Below are positions 34,781 through 44,600 of a DNA stretch of 50,031 nt, piece by piece (the stretch's first letter is position 1; each line of letters opens with the position of its first letter). A program made the position numbers and the translations under genes. Source of the DNA: an uncultured SAR116 cluster alpha proteobacterium (GTDB lineage Bacteria > Pseudomonadota > Alphaproteobacteria > Puniceispirillales > Marisalimonadaceae); assembly GCA_902537945.1 (NCBI GenBank), contig CACBDG010000017.1, forward strand, positions 1 through 50,031, written 5' to 3'. The notes beneath the pieces are model-generated. The model had not been told where the DNA came from. It ran no database searches and saw only the letters and a program-made list of their open reading frames with translations.

Positions 34781-35563
34781 TTAGATATAAGTTAAATTGT
34801 TTTTCCCAGAAACATCCTGTCCTCTCATATGATATATTTTCCTATCACCATATTTTGTTACGTTTAATTTTGAAAATAATTTTTTATCTTTTACCATTTG
34901 ATGATCAAAAAAACTTGATGTTGGCATAAAGCGCATTGTCATGGCCCTTCTTGCTTTTGAGGATTTATTTGGCTCTGATCCATGAACTAAGTAAACATCA
35001 TGTAATGAAATCTGGCCTCTTTTCAATATCAAATTTACAGCTTCTTTTTCATCAAATTCTTTTTTATTAAGTTCCTGATTTAAAGTTAATTTTTTATTAT
35101 CATTAATACTGTGGTTTTTAAGCTTTTTATCTACATGAGATCCTTTTATAAAACGTAAACATCCATTATCAATATTTGCATCATCAATTGCTAACCATAC
35201 CGTACATGTTGCTAAAGGTCTAATAGGCCAATATTGACCGTCTTGATGCCAAGGTGTTGCATGTCCACTAAACGCAGGTTTTGCGAAGAAACTTGAATTC
35301 CATAAAGCAAAATTTGGACCTAAAATTTGCTCTACATAATTCAAAATCTTTTCATATTTACAAAATTTTAAAAAATTTTCATCATAATATAAAATTGCAG
35401 GACAATAATTGTTAAATTCAGGGTGTTTTTTTAATAACTTTACGTATTTTTCTTCAATTTTCTTTAGCAAATATTCTGGCATTTTGAAATCAGGTATAAC
35501 ATAACCATCAGTTTCATATTGTTTTAGTTGTGATTTAGATAACAAAATATTCTCCAAATACAA
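34781..35563 (-). CDS. Phytanoyl-CoA dioxygenase (PhyH) family protein, second copy
   Basis: This 260-residue protein has iron ligands H-x-D in TPWHQDGQYWPIRPLATCTV and the distal His in HDVYLVHGSEPN, with the arginine in RRAMTMRFMP. DDANIDNGCLRFIKGSH is the family core strand. It is related to the copy at 32729 but only moderately similar, so an old duplication or separate acquisition is likely. It is the first gene of the PhyH-thiolase-PhyH-TPP run. Confidence 0.93.
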   Translation of the reverse strand: MYLENILLSKSQLKQYETDGYVIPDFKMPEYLLKKIEEKYVKLLKKHPEFNNYCPAILYYDENFLKFCKYEKILNYVEQILGPNFALWNSSFFAKPAFSGHATPWHQDGQYWPIRPLATCTVWLAIDDANIDNGCLRFIKGSHVDKKLKNHSINDNKKLTLNQELNKKEFDEKEAVNLILKRGQISLHDVYLVHGSEPNKSSKARRAMTMRFMPTSSFFDHQMVKDKKLFSKLNVTKYGDRKIYHMRGQDVSGKNNLTYI

Positions 35564-35640
35564 AATATCTTAATGGTTTAATGCTACTTAATTAATTAAA
35601 AATTTCAACAATCGAATTAGTTAAATAATTTAATAGTATT

Positions 35641-38172
35641 TTAAAAGTATGCCCTTAAAACAACTAAAGGCTTAGATTTGATCAAACTAAGCATTTTTAA
35701 TAAACTAAATATAGTGATCAAAAATGGAACTAATAACGATAAAAACAAAATCATTTTAAGATCAAAATATACTTCAATATTGAATATTGAATTAATTAAG
35801 ACATAGCTTACTAATGTTCCAATGATCAAGGATATAATCGATGAAATAAGACCAATTATGAAATACTCTTTAAACCAAAGATAGGCTACTCTTCTTGGAG
35901 TAGCACCAAGTATTTTTAAAATAGCAACTTCATATAATTTATCTTTTTTACTCACATCAATAATACCTGCTAATACTATTATACCTGAGAAGAGAGTTAT
36001 TAATGCGATAGAATTGATGATTATTATTAAAAGATTTAATATAGACTTTATAGATTTATAACTTTCTTCAATAGAAATAGAGGAAATATTTGAAAATTCA
36101 GAAACTATTTTTTCAACGAAACTATTATTTAAATTTGGTCCAATATTTTTTGTTGTTGCAATCCATGAATGAGGAGCATTTTCAATATTACTATTACTCA
36201 ATATAAATATAAAATTTATATCCATATTCTCCCAAATAATTTCCCTTGTATTGAAAATTTGGGCCTCAAAGTTTCTCCCAAGAATATTAAATTTAATTTT
36301 ATCTCCAATCTTTAAATTTAAACCTTTTGCAATTTTATCACCAATTGAGACTAAAAGAGGCCCATCATAGTTTTCAGACCACCACTCACCAGAAATTAAT
36401 CTAGTATTGTTAGGTATTTTATTACTCCAAGAAAATGCTCTATCTCTTCTTAAGACCCATTCAACTTCTTTATCTACTTTTAGACCTTGAACTGATTGGT
36501 TATTTAGTTCAGTAATGCGCCCTCTCAACATAGGTTGTGAATTGAAATTATTATTACCTAAAATTGATAATGCTGTGGTTTTAATTTTTTCGATTTGCTG
36601 AGGCTGTATATCTATTAAAAAGTGGCTAGGGGCTTGTTGATTTATTGCAGCAGTAATTCTTTTATCAAGACTTGATTCAATTATATTTAAGGTAATTAAA
36701 AGTGATAACCCTATACTAAAAGAAATTACTATTGATCTTGCAAATGAATTACTTTTAGTAATTGTTTTTCTAATATATTCAAATGTTGTTCCTAATTTGA
36801 ATTTAATTTTTGACAAAATATAAAATTTTAAATTTGTAAGTCCGTAAATAAGAACAAATGATACTGTCATTGATATCAAAATATAAAATGATAATTTTTT
36901 ATCATTTATTAAATTCATTGTTAAACCACACAAAATAGATATTAAAATAAATATTATACCTTTTATTTTATAACTTGTTTCATTCAATGAATTTTCAGAA
37001 GAATTACGAATTAACTCTATTGGCTTAATTTTATAAGTTTTTAAAAGAGGTAAAATAGTAAATAAAATGCATATAATTAATCCGTATAAAAAACTAATTG
37101 AAATTGGTTGTAAAAATATGGATGGTTTAAATGTGTTAAAAAGTTCCTGGCTTATGATTGATGAAAAAAAATATGGAATCGATATTCCTAGCATAATGGC
37201 GGGAATAATACTTATTAAAAAAATCATAAGAATTTGATTAAGATATATATTTAATACTTTTGAATTTTTTGCTCCTAATGATTTTATTATAGCTATGTTT
37301 TTGGTTTTCTTGATTATGTAACCTTTAACCCCGTTTGAAATTCCCACACCGGAAATCAAAAGAGTTATCAAGCCAACTAAGGAAATGAATATTGAGGTTC
37401 TATCAACAAAATTATTAAAATTATTTGTAGTATTTTCAATACTCCTTATAGAAACATTCGTCCCTTTTACTAAATCATTTAAAAATGCTAGGTTAATTTT
37501 ATTTTTATTATTTGGAATAAACTTTGTTTTGTATTTAATTAGTGATCCATCTTTTAAAAGACCTGTCTCTTTTAAGACATCTATAGAAAGTAAAACTCTT
37601 GGTCCAAACGTAGCAAAAGAAAACATTCGATCCGGTTCTTTTTCTATTATCCCATTAATTTTAAATTTTGATTTACCTAAATAAACGAAATCACCAACGT
37701 CAATGCCAAGTTGCTCTTTTAAAGATTTATCAATTAAGATCTTTTTTTCATTTTTTTTAGTTCGTAAAGACAATTTAACTTTCTGATAAGGAGATATTAT
37801 AACTTTTCCAACTAAGGGGTAGTTATTTTCTACGGCTTTTAATTCTACAATCCGACGCTTTAGTAAGGATTGAGAGTTATAAGAAAGCATTGTTCTTAAC
37901 TCAATTAAATGAGTGGTCTTTCCATTATTTTCTAACCAACTTTTAATATTATTTGGAAATTCTTGATAAGTAGTTGATAATTCAAAATTACCACCCAACA
38001 TCTCTACCCTTTTATTCTTGATTTCAGATTTAAGATTTTCAGAAATACTACCTACAGCTGAGATAATAAATACGCCTAAAAATATAGAAGCAACAACAAT
38101 TTTAAATTCATTGAATGATCCACGTAATTCTCTAAAAGATAAACTTAAGTTTTTAAAAGTTTCTATAAACAT
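35641..38172 (-). CDS. ABC transporter permease, FtsX/YbbP-like
   Basis: This 843-residue inner-membrane protein has an N-terminal helix (about residues 25-45), a large periplasmic region, FtsX-type helices near 265-380 and 405-450, a second soluble region, and three C-terminal helices (about 720-840). The layout matches YbbP-type exporter permeases. It pairs with the ATPase at 38182 (nine bases apart) and lies opposite tesA, the conserved ybbP-ybbA-tesA arrangement. A role in moving lipids or lipoproteins is suspected for the family but not proven. Confidence 0.92.
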   Translation of the reverse strand: MFIETFKNLSLSFRELRGSFNEFKIVVASIFLGVFIISAVGSISENLKSEIKNKRVEMLGGNFELSTTYQEFPNNIKSWLENNGKTTHLIELRTMLSYNSQSLLKRRIVELKAVENNYPLVGKVIISPYQKVKLSLRTKKNEKKILIDKSLKEQLGIDVGDFVYLGKSKFKINGIIEKEPDRMFSFATFGPRVLLSIDVLKETGLLKDGSLIKYKTKFIPNNKNKINLAFLNDLVKGTNVSIRSIENTTNNFNNFVDRTSIFISLVGLITLLISGVGISNGVKGYIIKKTKNIAIIKSLGAKNSKVLNIYLNQILMIFLISIIPAIMLGISIPYFFSSIISQELFNTFKPSIFLQPISISFLYGLIICILFTILPLLKTYKIKPIELIRNSSENSLNETSYKIKGIIFILISILCGLTMNLINDKKLSFYILISMTVSFVLIYGLTNLKFYILSKIKFKLGTTFEYIRKTITKSNSFARSIVISFSIGLSLLITLNIIESSLDKRITAAINQQAPSHFLIDIQPQQIEKIKTTALSILGNNNFNSQPMLRGRITELNNQSVQGLKVDKEVEWVLRRDRAFSWSNKIPNNTRLISGEWWSENYDGPLLVSIGDKIAKGLNLKIGDKIKFNILGRNFEAQIFNTREIIWENMDINFIFILSNSNIENAPHSWIATTKNIGPNLNNSFVEKIVSEFSNISSISIEESYKSIKSILNLLIIIINSIALITLFSGIIVLAGIIDVSKKDKLYEVAILKILGATPRRVAYLWFKEYFIIGLISSIISLIIGTLVSYVLINSIFNIEVYFDLKMILFLSLLVPFLITIFSLLKMLSLIKSKPLVVLRAYF

Positions 38173-38181
38173 TCTGTTTAT

Positions 38182-38877
38182 TTATTTCACTATTAAGCCA
38201 TTATCTATTTTTATAATTCTATCGCACAATTTCGCCACAGACTTATCATGAGTGACCAAAATTAATGTAGACCCAAAATCTTTTTTTAATTTGAAAAGTA
38301 ACTTCATCACATCTTCACTATTTTTTTTATCTAAATTCCCAGTTGGTTCGTCAGCAATTAAAATTTCAGGATTTGATATTAACGATCTTGCTATAGCGAC
38401 CCTTTGCTGTTCTCCACCAGATAGTTGATGGGGATAATGAAAAATTCTATTTTTCAACCCTACTTCAGTTAATAACTCAATTGCCATTGTATTATTTTTA
38501 AAATTACCTGATATCTCAATTGGTAGATTGACATTTTCAAGAGCTGTCATTGAAGGTAAAAGGTTGAATGATTGAAAAATTATACCAATATTTTTAGATC
38601 TATATAAAGCCAAATCATCTTCTTTAAGATTATGTATAGGTAATTTTTTGAAAAGAATTTTACCCTTAGATATCAATTCCAACCCAGCAATGCACATAAT
38701 TAAAGTAGATTTTCCTGCTCCACTTTCCCCAATTATACCAACACTTTCATTTTTAAAGATTTTTAAATTAATTCCTTTTAGGACATTTATTGTTTCAAAT
38801 GAGCTTTTAAGATCTACATGAATATTTTCTAATTCAATAAGTTTTTTTTTATTTTCATTCTTCATTTTAAATATCAT
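38182..38877 (-). CDS. ABC transporter ATP-binding protein, YbbA/LolD-like
   Basis: About 231 residues, with Walker A GESGAGKST, the Q-loop in IIFQSFNLLPSMTALENV, signature LSGGEQQRVAIARS, Walker B EILIADEPTGNLD and the switch His in LVTHD. The NVNLPIEI and FNLLPSMT context is that of the MacB/LolD/YbbA subgroup. The annotated start may be four codons early (a second ATG at 38865). It is divergent from tesA, with about 60 bases between. Confidence 0.96.
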   Translation of the reverse strand: MIFKMKNENKKKLIELENIHVDLKSSFETINVLKGINLKIFKNESVGIIGESGAGKSTLIMCIAGLELISKGKILFKKLPIHNLKEDDLALYRSKNIGIIFQSFNLLPSMTALENVNLPIEISGNFKNNTMAIELLTEVGLKNRIFHYPHQLSGGEQQRVAIARSLISNPEILIADEPTGNLDKKNSEDVMKLLFKLKKDFGSTLILVTHDKSVAKLCDRIIKIDNGLIVK

Positions 38878-38940
38878 TCAAAAAGTCTTATGATTTTCAA
38901 AAAATAGTCTTTCTTAAAAAAATTAATCAGGTTAAATAAA

Positions 38941-39573
38941 ATGATGAAATTTATATTAAGATTATTTTATACATTAATGTTAGTATTTTCTTTTATAGAA
39001 CTTGCATACTCAAAAACAACAAAAATTATTATTTTTGGAGATAGTTTAATTGCAGGTTATGGATTAATTAATGAAGATAACTTTGTAAGTCAATTAAATC
39101 AAAAAACATTAGAAAACAAAATAAACAATGTAACTTTCTTCAATAGTGGTGTTTCAGGAGAAACCTCTACAGGCTTATTAAATAGATATAAATGGGTTCT
39201 TGAAGATAAATATGACGGTGTAATTATTCTGATTGGGGCTAATGATGCATTAAGAGGAATTGATCCAAGTTATACAAGTCAAAATATTGAAAAAATTTTA
39301 AGTTATTTAAGAGAAAAACAAATTCCAACAATGTTAATTGGTATGAAAGCGCCTAATAATTTTGGTGAAAGATATGTAAATGAGTTTAACGAAATTTATC
39401 CTAAGCTATCAAAAAAATATGAAACAGCTTTTTACCCATTCTTTTTAAAAGATGTAGTTCTAAAACCTAAATTAAATCAAAAAGATATGATACATCCCAA
39501 CAAAAAAGGAGTTAGCATAATTGTAAAAAATTTTTTCCCATATTTTTTAAAGTTTTATGAGAATTTGAAATAA
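38941..39573 (+). CDS. tesA: SGNH-type arylesterase / lysophospholipase I
   Basis: This 210-residue periplasmic esterase of the TesA/ApeA family has a signal peptide at residues 1-24 (LMLVFSFIELAYS). SGNH blocks: the nucleophile Ser in IIFGDSLIAGYGL, the Gly in NSGVSGETSTG, the Asn in IGANDALRG, and Asp/His in DMIHPNKKG. It hydrolyses acyl-CoA-like thioesters, aryl esters or lysophospholipids. It is divergent from the ABC pair as in many proteobacteria. Its stop abuts the stop of a tiny minus-strand ORF. Confidence 0.94.
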   Translation: MMKFILRLFYTLMLVFSFIELAYSKTTKIIIFGDSLIAGYGLINEDNFVSQLNQKTLENKINNVTFFNSGVSGETSTGLLNRYKWVLEDKYDGVIILIGANDALRGIDPSYTSQNIEKILSYLREKQIPTMLIGMKAPNNFGERYVNEFNEIYPKLSKKYETAFYPFFLKDVVLKPKLNQKDMIHPNKKGVSIIVKNFFPYFLKFYENLK

Positions 39574-39747
39574 TCATCTTTTAAAAATCAACAACCTTAC
39601 TATTCGAAGTAATCCTCTTAAAGCTATAGATCTAAAAAATGGGTTGCTTAGTAAAGTTTTTAACTTGTTTTTGATGTGTCGTAATTTATTTTTTAATAAC
39701 CATAATATCACAAATAATATAAAAAAAATTATGATAGTTTTTATCAT
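39574..39747 (-). CDS. Tiny membrane protein coupled to the hydratase gene, 57 aa
   Basis: The ATG at 39747 overlaps the hydratase stop (ATGA). It encodes 57 residues: an N-terminal hydrophobic helix (MIKTIIIFFILFVILWLLKN) followed by a strongly basic, amphipathic tail (KLRHIKNKLKTLL to RIVRLLIFKR). The exact overlap and clean membrane-plus-basic pattern support it as real. No family is recognised. Confidence 0.55.
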   Translation of the reverse strand: MIKTIIIFFILFVILWLLKNKLRHIKNKLKTLLSNPFFRSIALRGLLRIVRLLIFKR

Positions 39748-40508
39748 ATTAAATTAACACTAATTTCACCTAATTCACCAAAATTAGCATTAACAATATC
39801 TCCTGCTTCAATTGGTATGGGTTTAGAACATGTTCCTGTGGATATTATCATATCTTTTTCAAGCACAATATTATTTTTAGATAATTCATTTACTAGCCAG
39901 GTTAATGCAACTCTTGGATCACCCAAAACATTTGATCCAATCCCTTGATATGAGAATTTTGAATTTGATATTGAAAGTTTGAAATTAGAAAAATCAATGT
40001 TTTTCCAATCTTTCTCAATTGGTAAAGAAATAACAAATTGATCAGCACATGCGTTATCAGCTATGAGATTAAGTTCGCCAACTGATGAGAAGTTATTGAA
40101 TCTAGAATCAGGAAATTCAATAGCTATATGTAAAGTATCAACTAATTCCATAACCTCTTCTACACTAAATAAAGTTTTGTTAGGTTTAATTAATGAACCA
40201 ATCTTAAATGCAAATTCTGGTTCAGCAACTGCCATCTTATTATATCCTAATGCTATCGTACTATTTGGATTAGTTACTTTTTCTCTAAAAATTCTTCCTG
40301 CTAAAGGACCTGAAACCCCTATATGATTTTGACCATCTTTACTAGTAGCTGCTATTTTCCAACCTACAATTGTGTTTTTACTTAAAACTTCAATTTGTTC
40401 TTGAATTTTATAAGCGTCATTTCGAGAACAAGGCATAATGCTATCTGGTAAAGTTTCTATTTTTTTACCATTTATCCAACAATTCCAAATTAATTCTGCA
40501 GCTTTCAT
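39744..40508 (-). CDS. 2-keto-4-pentenoate hydratase-like protein (MhpD family)
   Basis: About 254 residues of the FAH-fold hydratase/decarboxylase family, which hydrates 2-oxopent-4-enoates in meta-cleavage pathways. Evidence: QEQIEVLSKNTIVGWKIAAT near the N-terminus, AVAEPEFAFKIG (metal-binding glutamates), AIEFPDSRF and late GTCSKPIPIEAGD. I start at ATG 40508 (MKAAELIW, with GGAG ten bases upstream). The longer reading from 40556 would overlap the upstream tiny ORF and its extra 16 residues are unlike the family. No ring-cleavage enzyme is nearby. Confidence 0.86.
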   Translation of the reverse strand: MKAAELIWNCWINGKKIETLPDSIMPCSRNDAYKIQEQIEVLSKNTIVGWKIAATSKDGQNHIGVSGPLAGRIFREKVTNPNSTIALGYNKMAVAEPEFAFKIGSLIKPNKTLFSVEEVMELVDTLHIAIEFPDSRFNNFSSVGELNLIADNACADQFVISLPIEKDWKNIDFSNFKLSISNSKFSYQGIGSNVLGDPRVALTWLVNELSKNNIVLEKDMIISTGTCSKPIPIEAGDIVNANFGELGEISVNLI

Positions 40509-40539
40509 TCTGGAATAACTCCATAAAAAACATAAATTT

Positions 40540-40692
40540 TCATTTATTCTTATCATTAAGATTTTTAAAAAGCATTTTATATAAACTTGATTTTGAGCTA
40601 CTTTGAATATTCCACCTTTTTTTCAAAATTCTATATAGATATAAACAACCTATACCTATGATTAAATATAAAATAGCTGATGGATTTTCCAT
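40540..40692 (-). CDS. Tiny membrane protein upstream of the hydratase, 50 aa
   Basis: This ORF runs from ATG 40692 to TGA 40540: one hydrophobic helix (PSAILYLIIGIGCLYLYRIL) preceded by a short N-terminus and followed by a basic, Ser-rich tail. It lies 31 bases before the hydratase start on the same strand, giving the order tiny ORF, hydratase, tiny ORF. It is unrecognised. The adjoining 40693-40955 shows no gene. Confidence 0.42.
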   Translation of the reverse strand: MENPSAILYLIIGIGCLYLYRILKKRWNIQSSSKSSLYKMLFKNLNDKNK

Positions 40693-40955
40693 TAATAAAT
40701 TCTAAAAAGTTTTTAATTAAGTTAATTTCATATTTTAACCATCATTAGTCAAGATAAAGTATTGTGTTATATTATCGAATAAAAAAAACATATTATTTTT
40801 TATATTCTTCCAACTCATCATTTCACTTAATTTTTATTTTATGTTAATAAAAATATATGAAGGTTGTTGTTGGTATTTTTCTATTCTTTTGCGTACTGAA
40901 TATAGCAATGTATTCTATGTCTTTTTTTGGATAGTCTAAAAAATCATTAAATATA

Positions 40956-42296
40956 TCAAATTTGTTTTTTCCAATCTGGACCTAACATGCACATCCATAA
41001 ACCTAATCCTGTAGCCAAAAGACCAAAACTAACACCATAAAAAACAAAGTTTAAAGATAAGTCATAAATAGTTACGTAGAAACATATAATTGATACTGAT
41101 AATAATCTAATGATACCTACAATCACAGGATAAAATATCTTTCCTAAACCTTGACTTGCAAAATACAAAGTTTGCCCTGCAGCAAAAAAACAGTAAAAAG
41201 GTGCAACAATTATCAAATATGAGGTTGCATAATCTCTAATTAGGTTGCTTGATTCAAAATTATTTAACCAAATATCTGGGAATATAGTTACAGTTGCACC
41301 TAATAATCCAACGACACAAAAAGAGATAAATGCACCTGTCCATGCTATCATTTTTGCTCTATGTAATTGTTGTGCACCTACATTTATCCCAACTGATGCA
41401 GTAAGAACTGAACCAATACCAAACACTAGGGGAGTAATAATTATTTCTAATCTACTTCCTAATCCGTATCCTGCAAGAGCCTCAACCCCATGTTTACTTA
41501 CAGCTGCAGTAACAACTGCAACAGTTCCAGCAATCGTTATACTATTAATTAATCCTCCACCACCAACTTTCATGATGTCTTTAAAAGAACGTAAACTAAT
41601 TGAACATGGAGTCAGTTTGATGATTTTTTGTTTAAGTAGTAAATTAAACATTAAATATAATGCCATTATAAAATGGCTAATCACCATTGCCACTGCAGGC
41701 CCTATAATCCCAATACTTGAAAAACCAAACCATCCTAAAGTCAAGGTTCCTGCAAGAATAATTTGAAAAAAACAACCAGTAATTTGCACAATTGCAGGTG
41801 TAATAACATCACCAATTGATCTGAAGATCGCTGAAAGAATATAAACCAACCAAATAAATATAGCACCTCCAAAACTTACCTGTGAATATAAGATAGCATA
41901 TTGTAAAACATTCCCTTTTGCTCCCATCTTTATAAAAATATAATCAGGAAAGAATAAAAAAAATATTGAGTAAATTAGAGAAAGAACTATTGCGATAATA
42001 ATTGCATGCCATGCAGCTGAATTTGCCCCTGGGATATTACTATTACCCAAATGTCTCGATATTGATGAAGTGGTCGCTCCACCTATAGCCCCAGCTGACA
42101 TCATTTGCATTACAGATAAAAATGGAAAAACTAATGCAAGACTTGCTAATTCTACATTTCCTAACTTAGATATAAAAAAAGCATCCATAAAAATAATTAT
42201 TGGCATTGAAGAAACGCCTAAAAAGTTAGGTAAAGATAGCTTGCAAACCATTTTAAAGACAGAGCCTTTTAATATAATATCTATGTTATTTTTCAT
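40956..42296 (-). CDS. MATE-family efflux transporter
   Basis: This 446-residue protein has twelve transmembrane helices in two six-helix halves. MATE motifs: MDAFFISKLGNVELASLALVFP in the first half with GGATTSSISRHLGN, and VEALAGYGLGSRLE plus LTASVGINVGAQQ in the second. It exports cations, drugs or metabolites using Na+ or H+. It lies 21 bases downstream of the epimerase gene, so the two are likely co-transcribed. Confidence 0.93.
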   Translation of the reverse strand: MKNNIDIILKGSVFKMVCKLSLPNFLGVSSMPIIIFMDAFFISKLGNVELASLALVFPFLSVMQMMSAGAIGGATTSSISRHLGNSNIPGANSAAWHAIIIAIVLSLIYSIFFLFFPDYIFIKMGAKGNVLQYAILYSQVSFGGAIFIWLVYILSAIFRSIGDVITPAIVQITGCFFQIILAGTLTLGWFGFSSIGIIGPAVAMVISHFIMALYLMFNLLLKQKIIKLTPCSISLRSFKDIMKVGGGGLINSITIAGTVAVVTAAVSKHGVEALAGYGLGSRLEIIITPLVFGIGSVLTASVGINVGAQQLHRAKMIAWTGAFISFCVVGLLGATVTIFPDIWLNNFESSNLIRDYATSYLIIVAPFYCFFAAGQTLYFASQGLGKIFYPVIVGIIRLLSVSIICFYVTIYDLSLNFVFYGVSFGLLATGLGLWMCMLGPDWKKQI

Positions 42297-42317
42297 AAGC
42301 TCAGCCGTAAGTTTATA

Positions 42318-43298
42318 TTATAAAGATAGAGGTGGGCAAAGCCCCTTTGATTTTAGGATATCAAATGCCTTGAAAGTATTTGCAACACCCTCTTTTACTG
42401 TTATAGATGGATAATTTCCTACATAAGTCCGTAATGGACTGTCATCCAAGTCATGCGGAAATGGAAATGGTTTATCAATAAATCTTACTTTAGCACTTGG
42501 TTTAAGTTGTTTTAATAAGGCAACCCCATATTCTATAGTTTCACAGCTACCATTAAGATTAAATACTTTTGCATCTGACATATCTTTACTTATTGCACTA
42601 ATAAAGGCTGAAGCTGCTTCTCCTACGTATAACCAACTATATTTACCATTAAAAGGTATTTCATATTCTTTATTTAAAACAGCTGCTTGAATTGCCAAAG
42701 TATTTTTGGAACTCATGCCTTGATCTCTTGCCAGACCATAAACAATATTTGGCCTAATTCCAATTGAAGGCACATCCCAATCAGCCCAGTAAACATACGC
42801 GGTGTACTCATTAGCTAACTTATATGCACCATACAAAGTTTCTTTCCATGGTCCTTTTGGTGGCATGGCCAATGCTGCAACCGAAGAAGCATAAACTGTT
42901 CTTTTTAAATTTATTTCTTTTGCAATTTGAAGAATATTTATTGTTCCCTCAACGTTTACACGTGCACCTAAAGCAGGGTCGGCAGCACAGAATGGAACCT
43001 GTAGTCCAGCGAGATGAATAATTGCACTGGGTTTATAATTAATAATGATATTTTTTAAAATACTAAAATTTGTAATATCACATGCTTCCCATTTTATCTC
43101 AGTAGCCTCTTTTCCAAGTATAAGCTCTAAACGATCCTTTTTGTTAGATAAGTCTATACCCACGCAAGGTATACCAGATCTGTGAAGAATAGATAATATC
43201 CAACTGCCTATACAACCACCTGAACCTGTTACAATTACAGGTGAATTGAAATTATGATCTTTTACGAGAAATTTTTCTGTTAGAAACTCTAAATGCAT
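42318..43298 (-). CDS. NAD-dependent epimerase/dehydratase (extended SDR)
   Basis: This 326-residue extended SDR has the cofactor loop VTGSGGCIGSWILS, the acidic ribose-binding residue in CVGIDLSN, the catalytic pair Y-x3-K in YGAYKLANE and the Ser in YASSVAALA. NIVYGLARDQGMSS follows as in nucleotide-sugar epimerases and related enzymes. The substrate is unknown. It precedes a MATE pump, and an epoxide hydrolase lies upstream (60-base gap) on the same strand. Confidence 0.92.
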   Translation of the reverse strand: MHLEFLTEKFLVKDHNFNSPVIVTGSGGCIGSWILSILHRSGIPCVGIDLSNKKDRLELILGKEATEIKWEACDITNFSILKNIIINYKPSAIIHLAGLQVPFCAADPALGARVNVEGTINILQIAKEINLKRTVYASSVAALAMPPKGPWKETLYGAYKLANEYTAYVYWADWDVPSIGIRPNIVYGLARDQGMSSKNTLAIQAAVLNKEYEIPFNGKYSWLYVGEAASAFISAISKDMSDAKVFNLNGSCETIEYGVALLKQLKPSAKVRFIDKPFPFPHDLDDSPLRTYVGNYPSITVKEGVANTFKAFDILKSKGLCPPLSL

Positions 43299-43358
43299 TT
43301 TGAATTACCAATTATGATTAATGTAAATTCAATATAGGCTACAAGCAAAACAAAGAAA

Positions 43359-44495
43359 TTACAAAATCTCTTTAACAAATTTATTTATGTCTTTTGCTAA
43401 TGTTCTTGGTTTTTCCATTGCGGCAAAATGTCCTCCAGAACTATGAGAAGACCAATGTTTGATGTTTTTATAAAATTGAGATGCCAAACTGATTGGTGGC
43501 GAAAATAATTCTTTTGGAAACTCACTATAACCAGTAGGGATTTTAATTGGTTCTTTTTTACTAATAGGCCAATCAGATCTGTGTCTAGCATAATATGGCC
43601 AGAATGAAGCGCCTATACATCCTGTTATCCAATATAAAGTTATATTAGCTAATAACTTATCTATACTAACTTTAGAAAATAAATCACCATCATGATCTGT
43701 CCAAGTATAAAATTTTTCACTTATATATGCACATAATGATACTGGTGATGCATTTAATGCATGAGCAAGAGTAAATGGCTTAGTACCTTGTAGTTGTTGG
43801 TATCCAGTCTCGTACAAAATAAATTTTTTAAGCTTAAGATAATACGTTTCTTCTGCTTTATTTTCAGGTGACTTGTCCAACCCTCTTGGGATTGGCAACA
43901 TATTTAAGTGTATACCTCTTATGGAATCTGGATCCTTATTAGTCATAATCGATGCAATAAAAGAACCTAAATCTCCACCTTGGATAAAATAATTTTTATA
44001 GCCTAAACAATTCATAAGTTTTACAAAATGATTAGAGATTTCTTCAAGATCCATCGGTTTTTGGTCTTTAGAGAAAGAAAATCCAACATTTGGTAATGAT
44101 GGAATCACAAGATCAAAAGGTTGACTTCCTGACAAATTATTTTCGTTTGGATTTGTCAATAAAGGGATAAGATCAAAAAATTCAAATATTGATCCCGGCC
44201 AACCATGTATAAGTAACAATGGCAAGGCGTTATTCTCAGGCGATTTTAAATGTAAAAAATGAGTTTTTGTATCCTTATCAATGAAATAAAATTGATCAAA
44301 AGAATTTAGTTCTCTCTCAGATTTTTCCCATGAAAATTTATTTCCCCAATAATCTAAAATATGGGCAAGTCTATTATAACTAATGCCTGCATCTTTATTA
44401 AAATCCGATGCCCAATCTATAATTCTACTATTAGAAATTTGTAATTTTAGGTTTTCTATTACTGTTGGATTTGTAACTGAAACAAATTTTTTCAT
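43359..44495 (-). CDS. Epoxide hydrolase with EHN domain
   Basis: This 378-residue alpha/beta hydrolase carries an N-terminal EHN domain (about residues 1-95, with RLAHILDYWGNKFSW). The oxyanion motif is LIHGWPGSIFEF, the nucleophile Asp lies in IQGGDLGSFIAS, the lid Tyr region in VSLCAYISEKFYTWTDHDG, and the catalytic His in SGGHFAAMEKP. It opens epoxides to diols in the cytosol and resembles microsomal-type enzymes. There is no signal peptide. Confidence 0.93.
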   Translation of the reverse strand: MKKFVSVTNPTVIENLKLQISNSRIIDWASDFNKDAGISYNRLAHILDYWGNKFSWEKSERELNSFDQFYFIDKDTKTHFLHLKSPENNALPLLLIHGWPGSIFEFFDLIPLLTNPNENNLSGSQPFDLVIPSLPNVGFSFSKDQKPMDLEEISNHFVKLMNCLGYKNYFIQGGDLGSFIASIMTNKDPDSIRGIHLNMLPIPRGLDKSPENKAEETYYLKLKKFILYETGYQQLQGTKPFTLAHALNASPVSLCAYISEKFYTWTDHDGDLFSKVSIDKLLANITLYWITGCIGASFWPYYARHRSDWPISKKEPIKIPTGYSEFPKELFSPPISLASQFYKNIKHWSSHSSGGHFAAMEKPRTLAKDINKFVKEIL

Positions 44496-44600
44496 AATTA
44501 ATAAAAGCTCTTATTCTATTTAAAAATATTTATATGTTAGTCATTGTTTTTCAAAAAAAAAGAACCAAATATTAATTTAAATCATTCAAAAAGTACTACA

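Noticed and set aside
41245-41766. Plus-strand ORF of 173 codons
   Set aside because: It is the antisense shadow of the MATE transporter gene, with no family features of its own.
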